From Curvularia sp. ZM96 (taxonomy: Eukaryota > Ascomycota > Dothideomycetes > Pleosporales > Pleosporaceae): DNA of 64,000 nucleotides. The DNA lies in the NCBI GenBank assembly GCA_022457065.1, contig JAJGBQ010000004.1, positions 558,001-622,000 on the forward strand. The letters run 5' to 3'. The notes beneath the pieces are model-generated. The model saw nothing but the letters and a program-made list of their open reading frames with translations, was not told where the DNA came from and ran no database searches. The translations under genes were made by a program, and so were the position numbers. The first letter of the stretch is position 1, and each line of letters starts with the position of its first letter. Of the stretch, positions 1 through 10,012 are shown one piece after another.

Positions 1-1333
1 GAGAAGACGCCGAGTCGTAATTTGGTAAATGAGATAAGGCGCTGCTTGCGCGGAGCAAGGCCGCATTGACGGTTGCAAGGCGGGCGCGTGCAACATGTGG
101 GTTAGAGTCCCCGATAAGAACATGCATGCGCTGCTCACGCGATAGCTTTTCGACATTGGGGACAGAGTCCCTGGACGGGGTAACGAAGCCTGGAGGCAAC
201 TGCTGATCCGCGGGGTCTAGCGGCATATCAGAGCGTAAGCTCAAGGCTGTGATCAAGACTTCTTCCCGGCTTGGTCGGAGATCACAGCATTGAAGCTTCT
301 GTCGGAGGATTCTCGAGTTGTCAGGACACCAGCTGATCTGCGACCGACTTTGGCGTAGTCGTTCGTCCAAACACGACATTAGTTCTTTCCACGTATCGTA
401 CAGCGCTTCTTGGCGGATCAAATTTCGGATGACGTTGGAGTACTTCCATTGGTCTATTGTCGCGCCGTTCTTCATGTGCTTCGCCACGTGATCGCATCGC
501 TCGTCCCACCCGATGCTGACCTCCTTGCACTTGTCGAAGCCACAGCCAAACACTCTTCGTGGGAGGAGGGTGATGCCAATGTCTGTTAACGATGGCAGGG
601 GACGGCCGGTATGATAGCGCTGATGGTGCTTGATAAAGTCCTTTTGGCGGTCGAAGATGCGATTGCAGCCGTTGATAATACACGGCCAGTCTTCTCCCGT
701 TTCGTGCATTCTCATCTCATGCTTCTTCCAGTCAGATTTGGCCTTGAACGTCTTCTGGTTCTTCTGCTCGGCGCAATAGGTGCAGAACATATAAGATTCG
801 CCCGCTTGGGTTTGCGACTTGTCGTCATCGGCGAACAAGACGGGTGATGCAACACTCAGGTCATCTGTTGGCGTGCTGCTTGGCTCGATCTTAAGATCCA
901 GCGGACTGTCGGTATCCGAGGGCACTGGCCGGGTGGGGTCCAATCCAACGGGATACGAGCGTGGTTCTGAGCGCTTGGGCTGGGAACGTAGCGAGGACGA
1001 AGATGACGCCAAGGAAGAAGTCCTGTTGCTGTTGCTGTTGCTGTTGCTGGAGGAAGTGGAAAAGGTCGATGTCATTGACAGGCGAGAGCGCCATGACGAG
1101 GCTGATGAAGTGGTCGTCGAGGAGCTGACGGTGCTGGTAGACATAAAGGACAAGGCAGCAGAATTGCGGCCTGGACTCGGTGAGCGCATGGACACGAGGG
1201 AAGGAGAAGGAGATGACCTACGTGAGTCTAGGGCCTGTGAGAACATGCGCTGGATCAGGTGGGGAGGATGCCTCGCGAGCAGGGCCTCGATGTGTCGCAT
1301 GGATTCCTCTGGGATTTCGACATTGTCGTCCAT
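1..1333 (-). CDS. C2H2 zinc-finger protein, 3' end cut by window edge
   Basis: A single open frame runs from an ATG at 1333 to the left edge (444 codons, no stop), so the C-terminus is missing. The N-terminal half is rich in Ser/Thr/Arg and low in complexity, including a Ser-Asn repeat coded by four hexanucleotide units. The middle carries two zinc-finger-like units: FCTYC followed by KKHEMRMH, then CIINGC followed by KHHQRYH. A further Cys/His cluster (GCGFDKC ... CDHVAKH) follows. This is the layout of fungal C2H2 proteins thought to act as nuclear transcription regulators. The rest (QWKYSNVIRNLIRQEALYDT and onward) looks like a conserved helical region of fungal zinc-finger proteins; its role is unknown. 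The ATG is the first in frame after a long gene-free stretch. Target genes cannot be inferred. Confidence 0.85.
   Translation of the reverse strand, partial: MDDNVEIPEESMRHIEALLARHPPHLIQRMFSQALDSRRSSPSPSLVSMRSPSPGRNSAALSFMSTSTVSSSTTTSSASSWRSRLSMTSTFSTSSSNSNSNSNRTSSLASSSSSLRSQPKRSEPRSYPVGLDPTRPVPSDTDSPLDLKIEPSSTPTDDLSVASPVLFADDDKSQTQAGESYMFCTYCAEQKNQKTFKAKSDWKKHEMRMHETGEDWPCIINGCNRIFDRQKDFIKHHQRYHTGRPLPSLTDIGITLLPRRVFGCGFDKCKEVSIGWDERCDHVAKHMKNGATIDQWKYSNVIRNLIRQEALYDTWKELMSCLDERLRQSRSQISWCPDNSRILRQKLQCCDLRPSREEVLITALSLRSDMPLDPADQQLPPGFVTPSRDSVPNVEKLSREQRMHVLIGDSNPHVARARLATVNAALLRASSALSHLPNYDSASS
1023..1046. repeat. (CTGTTG)4 coding microsatellite
   Basis: Four perfect hexamer units. Read on the minus strand in the zinc-finger frame they give alternating Ser-Asn codons (AGC AAC). 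Another frame would read poly-Gln, so the zinc-finger frame is the one to trust. Confidence 0.9.
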
Positions 1334-2816
1334 GGTTGCGGTGGAGCCGCGTGCTCAGATGCGGGTGGGCGTGGAAAGGTACCTATTGCACATGCCCACT
1401 GAACCCCGCGCAGCAGCGTCGAAACGAGGGCGGTGGTGGAGAGGACAGTAGAAGGGATAGCAAGGGGAGGTGGGGGAGGTATCCAGGTGTTTGTGCGGTG
1501 AGACTGGGGAGCCAAGGGATGGAGAATCGTGTATCCGAGCAGGCATCAGCTGCAGTTGGTGCGACAAGTTGATATACCGGCGGGATCACCTTGCCCAAGA
1601 TTGCAGCGGGGAGGGCGGAAACGGCACTCTTCTAGAAGGCGTGTGGAAGGATTGTAGAAGCAGCTAAACGAGGGTTGTGCTCGTGCGCAGCGCCGACAGG
1701 ACCACCAGCCCTGGTTTGGCCTCAAAGCTGGGGCAAGGCTGAGGGTGCGACCGGCATGCCAGTGTGTAGCGTGTTTGACTTGTGTGTGGTTGGCAACGGA
1801 CAACGGATCCAGCAGGCGCAGGCGAAGGCGGCTGGCTGTCGCGCCCGCATGCACCGAGCGAGCGAGCGAGTGATGATCCGGCGTCTTCTCTTGTGCGTCG
1901 CGGCCGTCGAGGGACACGAGAGGGCGAGGGCGGGCGAGGGCGAGGGCGCTGGCTGGCACAATGCATGCTAAGGGGCTCACAGGGCGGTTCCTGGCCTGGA
2001 TGACGCACCACTGGGATTGTGCCCAAAGCGGCCTAGCGGCGTGACGAGAGCCCTGCTATTCACATACAGCACGGTGGGTCCGCTCGATATCGTTGCACGC
2101 TCCCTGCCGCCGCCCCTTGGCAACCACGCACACAGACGCGCTCAGGGTATCCCACCACCAACATGAACGCGTGGAGATGACTCCCGCCCGTCGACTTGCC
2201 CGGTGTCTTGGTGCAGCCAAAACACTTCTGCCTCCGCCGCCGTCTCCGCCTGCGGCACTCGATCCCACGGCGCCCATGCCTGCCACTGCTCGGGGCCCGC
2301 CCACCACAGAGACTCGAACACCATGTCCGCGACCACTGACTTGAGACATGGTGGCTGACAAAACGGGGTGCTGACAGCAGGGAGCACGCTCCCCGTGCGT
2401 CTCCCACCGACCATGCATGCTCGACGCCTTTGGTCGTACCGTGACAAGCAGGCGGATGCAACTTGTCATGGCCCACGAGGTTATGGCCCTGTAGCAAAGC
2501 TCAAGTCATCCTGTCATGCACCCGCCCGCCTGCTCGACAACCACACACAAGCCTGCCGGCACGGCTGGCTAAATGCACCAGTCCAGCACAAAGGGTCCTA
2601 GCTAGCGTCATTGGCTGTGACAAATATGGACAAGACGCTGCCAATTGATTAACCCAGCGCCACACGCTTCTTTGGCTTCCTTTGCGGCTCCGCCATGTAA
2701 ATCCGTACCACAAAGCCATTGCCAAAGTTTATACATCGTATTCCACCATGTTGGGGTCGCGCGTCGCACGCCAGCCAATGGCCGCGCATGGCGCCGTGTG
2801 GGAATTGGGTTTCACA

Positions 2817-2824
2817 TCACGTGA
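2817..2824. promoter_or_regulatory. TCACGTGA E-box-like palindrome
   Basis: Perfect 8-bp palindrome with a CACGTG core, as bound by fungal bHLH factors (Pho4/Cbf1/SREBP type). A CCAAT pentamer lies about 40 bp to its left. Function is inferred from the motif only. Confidence 0.4.
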
Positions 2825-3194
2825 CCGCGGTCGCTTGCCCCGAGCAGGACCCCTTGGGCGCCCACAGCCCGTAACTTTCACACTACAGCGGCCGTGACTC
2901 TCCAAGTCTCCAACTTTCTGGTAATCGATTTTCCTGTGCTTTCTGCATCTAGAACACCTTTTCTAAAAAAAACAAACACGTCTGCTCAACTGCCGTCTCA
3001 GACACCTCCAACTATGCGCAGAAGCACTGCAAGTATGCCGATATAGAACGGCACAAAGCGGGTATAGCAGTAGGCCTGTCCTTGCTAGGCGTATCCAAAG
3101 ACGGATGCGAGAATCTTTCCGATGCAAAGCCAAGTGCGAGAAGTAGTGCTTGTCTTTGGATATGTATAGAGTGAGTAGATTGCGAGCAAAGACA

Positions 3195-3202
3195 TCACGT
3201 GA
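3195..3202. promoter_or_regulatory. second TCACGTGA E-box-like palindrome
   Basis: Identical to the site at 2817, 378 bp away. A third, less extended CACGTG core is at 3954-3959. No gene start is close enough to assign a target. Confidence 0.4.
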
Positions 3203-4425
3203 GACAGCATACGATATCTAGTCAGGCACAGCAGTACTCTACGAAACACTCGACACATGTCAATATCGATCTGCATACAGAGGCTACCGTACCCGTACAA
3301 ATCGAATATCAGCAACCACATTACAAGTCAACCAGGTGCCGATCTCGCGCCAACATACTCCATCCACACATGCACCGCGCCATGTTAGTAGACTGCACTA
3401 CTGTTCCACAGTTTCAACCTTCCAATCAGCGCAAAGAGACTTCATCTTGCGCGACAACTTCAGCAGCCACAAACGCCAGCCACTGTCAACGGCAACTTCT
3501 GCCGCATTCTACTGGCGACAAGCATATGCACCTGCCCTACAACACCTCCAAAACGTCACCGCGACTCAGCCGGGAGCTCCCCGTTGACCCGACTCTTCAT
3601 CGTCGCTAATCTTCTCTCCTTCCAATACGCTAACATCATGCCATTGCTCACCACAATAGCATTGCAGCGCTCGGACGCGATCCACACTCGCCTACGTCCG
3701 CGCCGCACCCAATGGATTACCTAAATGGCACGTCGGACACGGCACGATGCTCACCCATTTAACCGCTTTTCTATTCCCGCGAAACCGCTAGGCCAATTCC
3801 CGGGCTGATGCACTCCGAACTGGCAGCGGAGAGACAACGGCGATGCCACCGACGATCAATTTCAGCTTATCCGCTAGGATGGCATTGCCCCGACCCGCAG
3901 CAAACGACAAAGGGGTAATACATTCAGACCCCGTGTCTAGATGTGACTTGAAACACGTGCTCGCGTCTACGTATTTTGGACTAACTTTGACAAGCGATTC
4001 AAGTACCCAGCCCTACTGACGCCAGCAAACTGTATCTGGCAGCCATGCAAGAATGTCACATTTTTCTTGGAGCTCTGAACAGAAATCTCCAATTTCCAAG
4101 TTACATTGAAGCTGACAATACTTCTCAACAGCAACTAGTGATCATGATTTTGTTGCTTAGAAAGACCAAGGGTTTGCCTGGTTTACTTTTGATCAGGAAT
4201 ATCCTTGTAATGTCAGGCCCAGAACGCCTCTCGCTCGACTTGCCAACTCAACAGTTATCAAGAGAACATTACAGATACAGAAATCATGCAGAGCCGAGAA
4301 GAATGAAAAAAAAAGAGGGGGAATCCATGTTCCAAGATTTCTCCAAGGCTTCCAAGACCACATATAACCCAAATCGATTACGAAAAATCATATACAAGAA
4401 TCGAACTACCAATCCAATACATTCA

Positions 4426-5662
4426 TCACACCGTAAAATGCCCATCACAATCAAAATCCCCCTCTGTCCTGAAATTACACAGACTCTCCTTGCCCCCACC
4501 CTCAATATCCACATCATCAATCGTAATCCCCTCACAACTGCCCTCACCACACAGAATATAATAGTTTCTTGCCTCATCATTCGCCGTGCCCTTGATATCC
4601 CTCATGGTAATATTCTGGATCTTGACGCCGTTGGTGGGGTGACCAGTGGGCCCGCCGTTGAGGTAGTCTTGCTGGATATCGATGCCGTAGATGGAAATGT
4701 TCTCGACGTAGATGTTTTCAAACAGGATATTGGAGATGAGGCCCGTAGTGTTGGAGTTTGATTTTATGCGGGCTCCGTTTTCGGCATTCAGGACGACCGA
4801 GTTGGTGAAGGAGACGTTGTTGACGATGTTGTCTGTTTGGGACATTAGTAAATGGATACATCTCACAAGAGGGTTTTGATAGGCACGTACTCGACTTTCC
4901 GCCCACAGACCCAATCGAAAGACCATGGCTGCCATTGCAATACATGTTGTTCACGGTAATCCTGTTTCCGCTCGTCACAGCCACACAGTCGTCCTGGTTG
5001 ATCACAATGCTATCTCGCACAGTCGTATCGTTGCAGCTCGCCACACCAAACCCATCACTGTTATGCGCGGCAGCAAGACCCTTGGATATCGCATTCGGCG
5101 CGTATCCAGCACTGTTGTTCAGCGTGATATGGTGGATATCCACCCCCTGGCTGTTAGTAATGGCGAAGCAGTGAACCGGATAGTTCTGGATATAGATATT
5201 GTGCACCGAGCTCTTTCCAGTCACTTTCGTCACTTCGATAAAATGGTTGGGCTTGATGCGCCCGCCGTTACTGCCCAGGCCGTCCCACCACGCCTGGCCG
5301 TTTCCATCGAGGATGGCGGTCGACTCGGCGGTGATTTCAATGTCACGGCCGCTGACCTTGATAAAAGCGTAGTTGGCATTGGCGTATTGCCAGAAGGTTT
5401 TTCCCTTGAAGACGACTTTAGATCCGGTTTTGAGCTTCGACAGGTCAATGGTGCTGTTGCCGGGGACGGTGATGCTGTCGAGTATGATGGATGTGCATGT
5501 TGCTACGGCGTTAGGAATGGCAGCGTATTGTGTCACATGGCATGCATCTGGTGCGTGTGCTGGTGGTGACGGTGGTGCAGGTGCGGGTGCTTTGCAACTC
5601 CCGGGAGTGCCTAGGGCAATTAGAGCCAGCAGGGTGAAGAGAACTATTGAATTCGTTAGCAC
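4426..5662 (-). CDS. Endopolygalacturonase, GH28, secreted
   Basis: Two exons, 5662-4891 and 4832-4426; the 58-bp intron has donor GTACGT and branch TACTAAT. The protein is 392 aa, normal for the family. It hydrolyses alpha-1,4 bonds of homogalacturonan (pectin) outside the cell. It begins with a signal peptide (about residues 1-23) and a short Pro/Ala linker. The GH28 catalytic motifs are all present: NSD near residue 201 (usual NTD with Thr replaced by Ser), QDD at 223-225, SHG at 245-247 in CNGSHGLSIGSVG, and RIK at 279-281. The CNGSHGLSIGSVG context is typical of endo- rather than exo-acting enzymes. The C-terminus keeps the paired cysteines. A TATATA element lies about 113 bp upstream of the ATG. 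Confidence 0.93.
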
Positions 5663-6969
5663 TCAAAATCCCTCTTACAAAGACCTTCTTTTCTTACTAT
5701 CAGGCAACATGGTGGTAACAAAAAAAACCTCTAGCCTCTAGGGAAAAAAACCAAGCAAGAACTATCAGCCGATCTATATACCCGACTCACAACCGGAGAT
5801 TCGCCACGGCCTAGCCACGACGTGGTTTCCCCGGCTCGGTCAATTTGTCTCCACACACGTTGAATTGCGCTGTCGCATTAGATATCGTTGAAAACCAAGA
5901 CAGTGCACTTGCAATCTCGCCTCTGCACTGCACACACCAAGCACACCCAAGCACCCAAGCCAAGCGCAAACAAGCCTCTTTGCACGAAGGATTCGCTCAT
6001 GTGGATGCTTTGCCGAGAAGAGCGTTCTGGATGATCCAATCTAGTTCTAAAAGCGGGCTCAGGCATCCCTCTAGTATTTCTTTAAGTTCTGTTTCGTGGA
6101 ATAAGCATCTAGACCGTGCGTGGGATCCTATTTAGAAAGCCTATGTTGTAGTACCAATTACATGCATATAGGTAAAAAGATAGGCGGAAGAACTCCTTTC
6201 CGTCCACACAACGCCAAAAGGGCTACTCGACTCGAGGAGGGGAAACGTCAGTGCGTAGCAGCACACGGGCGGAAATAACATTAGGGGCACGTTTTTTGTT
6301 TTGCAGCGGCCGAGGGTGGTCCCGGCTGCAAATAAGCAAGAAACAGACAGCATAGTACGTAGGGTAAGTGAATGAACACTCGTTCGCTTGTTCTTTTTTT
6401 TCTTCTTCTTTTCTTTCCTGCTCGAAAAAAAGCCAGCCAGCCCGTTCCCGCATTTCCAACGCCTTTTTAACACAAAGAAAAAGCAAATAAAAGCCATCAA
6501 CGGGACAAGACAGGTATTGCCGCTAGCACAAGGCTTGGCATATCTTGTTTTTCCCCGTGGATTTGTCCGATAGATAGATCTCCACCCCACCCCTAGAACG
6601 CTCCACTTGGAAACGAGTGGGTACCAAGGAGGGTCTGTTGTGACGGATGGATGGGCATGTCAGCAGCCAAGCCGGATGAGCAATGCTGCTACTGCTATTA
6701 TACGGAAACCCAGGGTTGGCTTGTGAGTCTGGTATGTGCCAAGAAGAAGGTTGATGTTAGATACCATATGCCGTGGAGTGACATACAGCACTTTGATGTT
6801 TTTCTTTACCTTTTCTTGTTCGCTGGATGAACAAAAAAGAAAAGAACGACGAAAAGAAAAGTCCAAACGAGCTTTATTCACAAAACTTCAAAAAACATCT
6901 CTATACCAAACACCCCTCTATCCACACCCTTCCATCCTTCCCATAAAAAAGAACCACAAATCCCATCCC
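5663..6969. other. Intergenic, polygalacturonase promoter and glutamate kinase 3' flank
   Basis: No supported gene. Contains a pyrimidine/T-rich run near 6390-6420 and a purine-rich run near 6833-6865. A CCCCGG (reverse of a CreA-type CCGGGG) lies near 5829, upstream of the polygalacturonase. Confidence 0.5.
5775..5780 (-). promoter_or_regulatory. Candidate TATA box of polygalacturonase
   Basis: TATATA on the minus strand, about 113 bp before the start codon at 5662. Confidence 0.45.
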
Positions 6970-8601
6970 TCAATGCGCCTCTACACTCTCCGCCTTCTTC
7001 TCCCCACTTTGCCGGAAATCAGGCGTGCTAGGTCGTGATCTCTCCCCTCCAAAGAACGCAATATTCTCCCTCAGCGCAACATACTCGCTATCCGCGTACC
7101 CCAGCGCCTCGCTAATCTGCGTCGAATGCAACCCCTTGATGCGCCGGATCTCTGTCGCAGAGTAATTGACAACAGCTCTTCCGATTTCAAAAGGAGCGGG
7201 ATTGTGCAATTCAAAAGAAGGAGGGTGTGGTGAGGACGTAGAAGAAGACGGTAGGATATGTGAAGATGACGAAGGGGTGAGGGGATGGCGTATCGGTATC
7301 GGGGCGTGGACTCCATGGGCTGCAGCACCAGGGGTGGTAGGGTGGTAGCTGGGTGAGGCAGGTGTTTGGGATTGAGAGGATTTGGAAGAGGAGAGGCGTT
7401 TTACTACGACGATGCGGACGGCTTCTTGCTGTGCAAAGTGGCCGTCTACGTCTACGATGCCGACGGGGAGGAGCCCGGCTTTGTCGCTGAGAGCGGCCCA
7501 GGCTCCTTGGTCAATGTATATTGTGCCGTGGGGCGCGAGACCGTGGAGAATCCAGAAGTACCGGTCTCGAATGGGGTTGGATATGGGGAGGAAGCGAGTG
7601 TGCAAGGGACATGGGTCTTCTGTTTGTGGTGTTGATGGCTGATCTCTTAGGGACGCTATCGATGCCGAAAGATCTTGGTTGGCATCTTGAGATGGTGCTT
7701 GTGCGTTGCTGTCTTCTTGGAAGTTGGTGACCGAGTTGCGACTCGACATCCTCTGCTTCCTCTGCTTCTCGGCATGCGCAATGATGCTTGAGATATTCCC
7801 TGGTTTGTCACTCTTGGTAATCACTGTAGTCACACCCGCACTGGTGGCCAGTCTCGCTGCCACTATCTTGGTGCTCATACCGCCAGTACCAAGCGAACTT
7901 CCCGCAGAACTGACATCGGCCGCCAGCTCAGCAATATCCTCAACGACGGTAATCGACTTTGCATCAGGATTCGTGCGCGGATTCTTGTCGTACAAGCAAT
8001 CCACATCCGTCATGAGGAAAAGGTAATCCGCCTGTACCATACCAGCCGTGATGGCACTCAACGTGTCGTTGTCGCCAAACTTGATTTCTGTAACTGCCAA
8101 CGTATCGTTCTCGTTGACAATAGGAATAACGCCCATGCTGAGCAGCTCAATAAAGGTATTCTGTGCATTCTGGTACTGTGTCCGGTCTGCAATGTCGTTT
8201 CTTGTTAGCAGCACCTGTGCAATTGGCTGCTCCAGGTTGCCAAACAGCTGATCCCACAGCGACATCAGTCTACTCTGACCAATGGCAGCGAGCGCCTGCA
8301 CTTGTGGAAGATGTTTGGGACGACGGGGAAGGTTCATGCGGCGAAGACCCACGCCAATGGCGCCCGACGAGACGATTACGACCCGGTGGCCGGCAGCTCG
8401 CAGCTTGCATGCTGTCTCGACAATGAGGGAGAGGATGGAGAGGAGGGGCTGGTGAGTTTTCTCGTCGACTATGGAGGAAGTGCCTGGGTATGTTGGTCAG
8501 GTGCTCTCTTCTTTCTGACGTGACATCTGTACAGTATTGTATTTACCCAGCTTTATGACGACGGTGAGCTGGCCCGGCAGCTTGCGCATGTGGACAGCCA
8601 T
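6970..8601 (-). CDS. pro1: Glutamate 5-kinase (proline biosynthesis)
   Basis: Two exons, 8601-8547 and 8483-6970, with a 63-bp intron; 522 aa. It phosphorylates glutamate to gamma-glutamyl phosphate, the first step of proline synthesis in the cytosol. An amino-acid-kinase domain fills residues 10-255, with TVVIKLGTSS at the start, VIVSSGAIGVG near 53-63, VNENDT and KFGDNDTLSA for substrate binding, and GTGGMSTK for the nucleotide. A PUA domain follows (YFWILHGLAPHGTIYIDQGA ... EIRRIKG). The protein is longer than bacterial ProB and many fungal homologues because of a Ser/Gln-rich linker (about 257-307) and a Ser/Pro/His-rich insertion of about 65 residues inside the PUA domain (about 382-447). 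The start sits in a good context (CCACCATGGC). The gene is divergent from ATP23, with 340 bp between starts. Confidence 0.93.
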
Positions 8602-8941
8602 GGTGGAAAATGTAGGACGAATCTCAGATTGGCAAATAACGTTTGCAAGATGAAGAAGACAGTCGAGAGAGAAGATCTGCGGCCTTTAGCCAGCTATGCA
8701 AAGAAAGCCGTAACTTTTAAATTCGCGCGCAATAGATGACTGGAAGCAGCCCAAAGTTCCCTTGCAACCGATCTTCGGGCTGCCCCTGCTCGCGGTGACG
8801 TCTGCCCTCCGATTGGCTCCCCGCGCTACCCATCTGGCTCGTTCCCCCCATCTCCACCCAAACTTTTCGCCGACGGGCGTCCACCAGCAAAGCAACCCAG
8901 ACGACCGTTTCCAGCCCACCCCAACATATCGAGCGCACAAA
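8602..8941. promoter_or_regulatory. Shared divergent promoter, glutamate kinase / ATP23
   Basis: The 340 bp between two divergent start codons must hold both promoters and leaders. No clear TATA box was seen. The ATP23 frame stays open upstream to an ATG at 8762, which would use much of this space. Confidence 0.6.
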
Positions 8942-9667
8942 ATGCCAGAGTCCGAAACAGCGCCCGATGGCGCCTCCCTCTCCGCCATGGCACAGCCGCC
9001 TCCTGCAAAAATCGACCCTGTATACTATACCTGGTCAAGCGCTTTCAACATCATGCTGGGCCGAATGACAGGCCAGCGCGACATCTCGCTCGAGAAGAAC
9101 TACTTTGCCGAAATGGACACAATCAAAGCCGATTCCATCTGCCGCCGCTGCGAGTCCAACAAGGAGTATCTCCTGCAATACAGCCCCATCATCCGCTTCA
9201 TGCAAGACGAAGTGTACAAGCTAGGCGGCGACCTAAACAAAGACAATATTTTGTGTCGCATGTGTACGAACGAGCAGAGCGGTGGCTTCTCACTCGAGCA
9301 CGGCATCTTGCTCTGCGCCAACAAGTTTCGGAATCGGGGCCATCAAGAGGATACCATGGCGCATGAGATGGTGCATGCATGGGACCATTTGAAGTTCAAG
9401 GTTGAGCCGGATAACCTACGCCATCAGGCTTGCTTGGAGATCAGGGCGTCGACCTTGTCTGGCGAGTGCAGATTCACGCGCGAGTTCTTCACGAGGAATC
9501 AATGGAAGATTACAGAGCAATTGCAGGCTTGCGTAAGGAGGAGAGCTACGTTGAGCATGATGGCCAGACCGGGGATTAAGGACCAAGAACATGCGGGCAA
9601 GGTGGTGAACGAAGTTTGGGAGAGCTGCTTCAGGGATACTAGGCCGTTTGATGAAATCTATAGGTAA
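8942..9667 (+). CDS. ATP23: Mitochondrial inner-membrane protease ATP23
   Basis: Single exon, 241 aa from the chosen ATG. ATP23 is a peripheral metalloprotease of the intermembrane space that processes Atp6 and helps ATP synthase Fo assembly. The zinc motif HEMVH is at residues 141-145, followed by AWDHLKFKV and the conserved LRHQACLEIRAS and LSGECRF segments. Cysteines in CRRC and CRMC match the Cys-rich pattern needed for oxidative import into the intermembrane space. I chose 8942 because family members start near a MP(E/D)S-like N-terminus and lack a presequence. The same frame is open from an ATG at 8762 and would add 60 residues rich in Arg/Pro/Leu. Confidence 0.93.
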   Translation: MPESETAPDGASLSAMAQPPPAKIDPVYYTWSSAFNIMLGRMTGQRDISLEKNYFAEMDTIKADSICRRCESNKEYLLQYSPIIRFMQDEVYKLGGDLNKDNILCRMCTNEQSGGFSLEHGILLCANKFRNRGHQEDTMAHEMVHAWDHLKFKVEPDNLRHQACLEIRASTLSGECRFTREFFTRNQWKITEQLQACVRRRATLSMMARPGIKDQEHAGKVVNEVWESCFRDTRPFDEIYR

Positions 9668-10012
9668 TAGTGAGCGAGACGAGGACCATTGTATGATACT
9701 GTATTAGATATTGGGAGCTATTGTTCCACACCTGCATAGCGAATGGCGTTTAGCTGGGGAAAGCCGAAGAAGCATCACAAATCTTCGCTCAAAACGATAC
9801 AAAGCAGAAAAGTTGATCATGAAATTAACGTGTTGGATTGATTAATGAAAACTGAGATGCAACAGTAAGTAAATGCCGCGAAGAGAGACGACGGCTGCTA
9901 GCAAAAACTCCGAGTAATGCGGTTAGATCAAATAATTTCAGTGACTTCCGTGTGTTGCGCCTGTTCGCCGTCATCAAGGTAAACGTAAAGTAGATGGCAT
10001 CCAAGACTGGGT
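9668..10012. other. Convergent 3' flanks of ATP23 and Aurora kinase
   Basis: 345 bp between two stop codons, AT-richer than the flanking genes; no gene seen. It should contain both polyadenylation regions. Confidence 0.5.

Larger units (their letters stand above)
1334..4425. other. 3.1-kb gene-free stretch
   Basis: No open frame here looks like protein. The half next to the zinc-finger gene (about 1334-2900) is GC-rich, with short (GCGA) and (GGGCGA) runs near 1858-1872 and 1917-1951. The other half is closer to average composition. It should hold the zinc-finger promoter/leader and the 3' flank of the polygalacturonase. Three CACGTG cores lie at 2818, 3196 and 3954. Confidence 0.6.

Noticed and set aside
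819..1451. 210-codon plus-strand frame with poly-Leu
   Set aside because: Antisense to the C2H2 gene; the poly-Leu run is the reverse reading of the Ser-Asn repeat.
4045..4761. 238-codon plus-strand frame over the polygalacturonase 3' end
   Set aside because: Antisense to a well-supported exon; sequence lacks any domain and is low-complexity at both ends.
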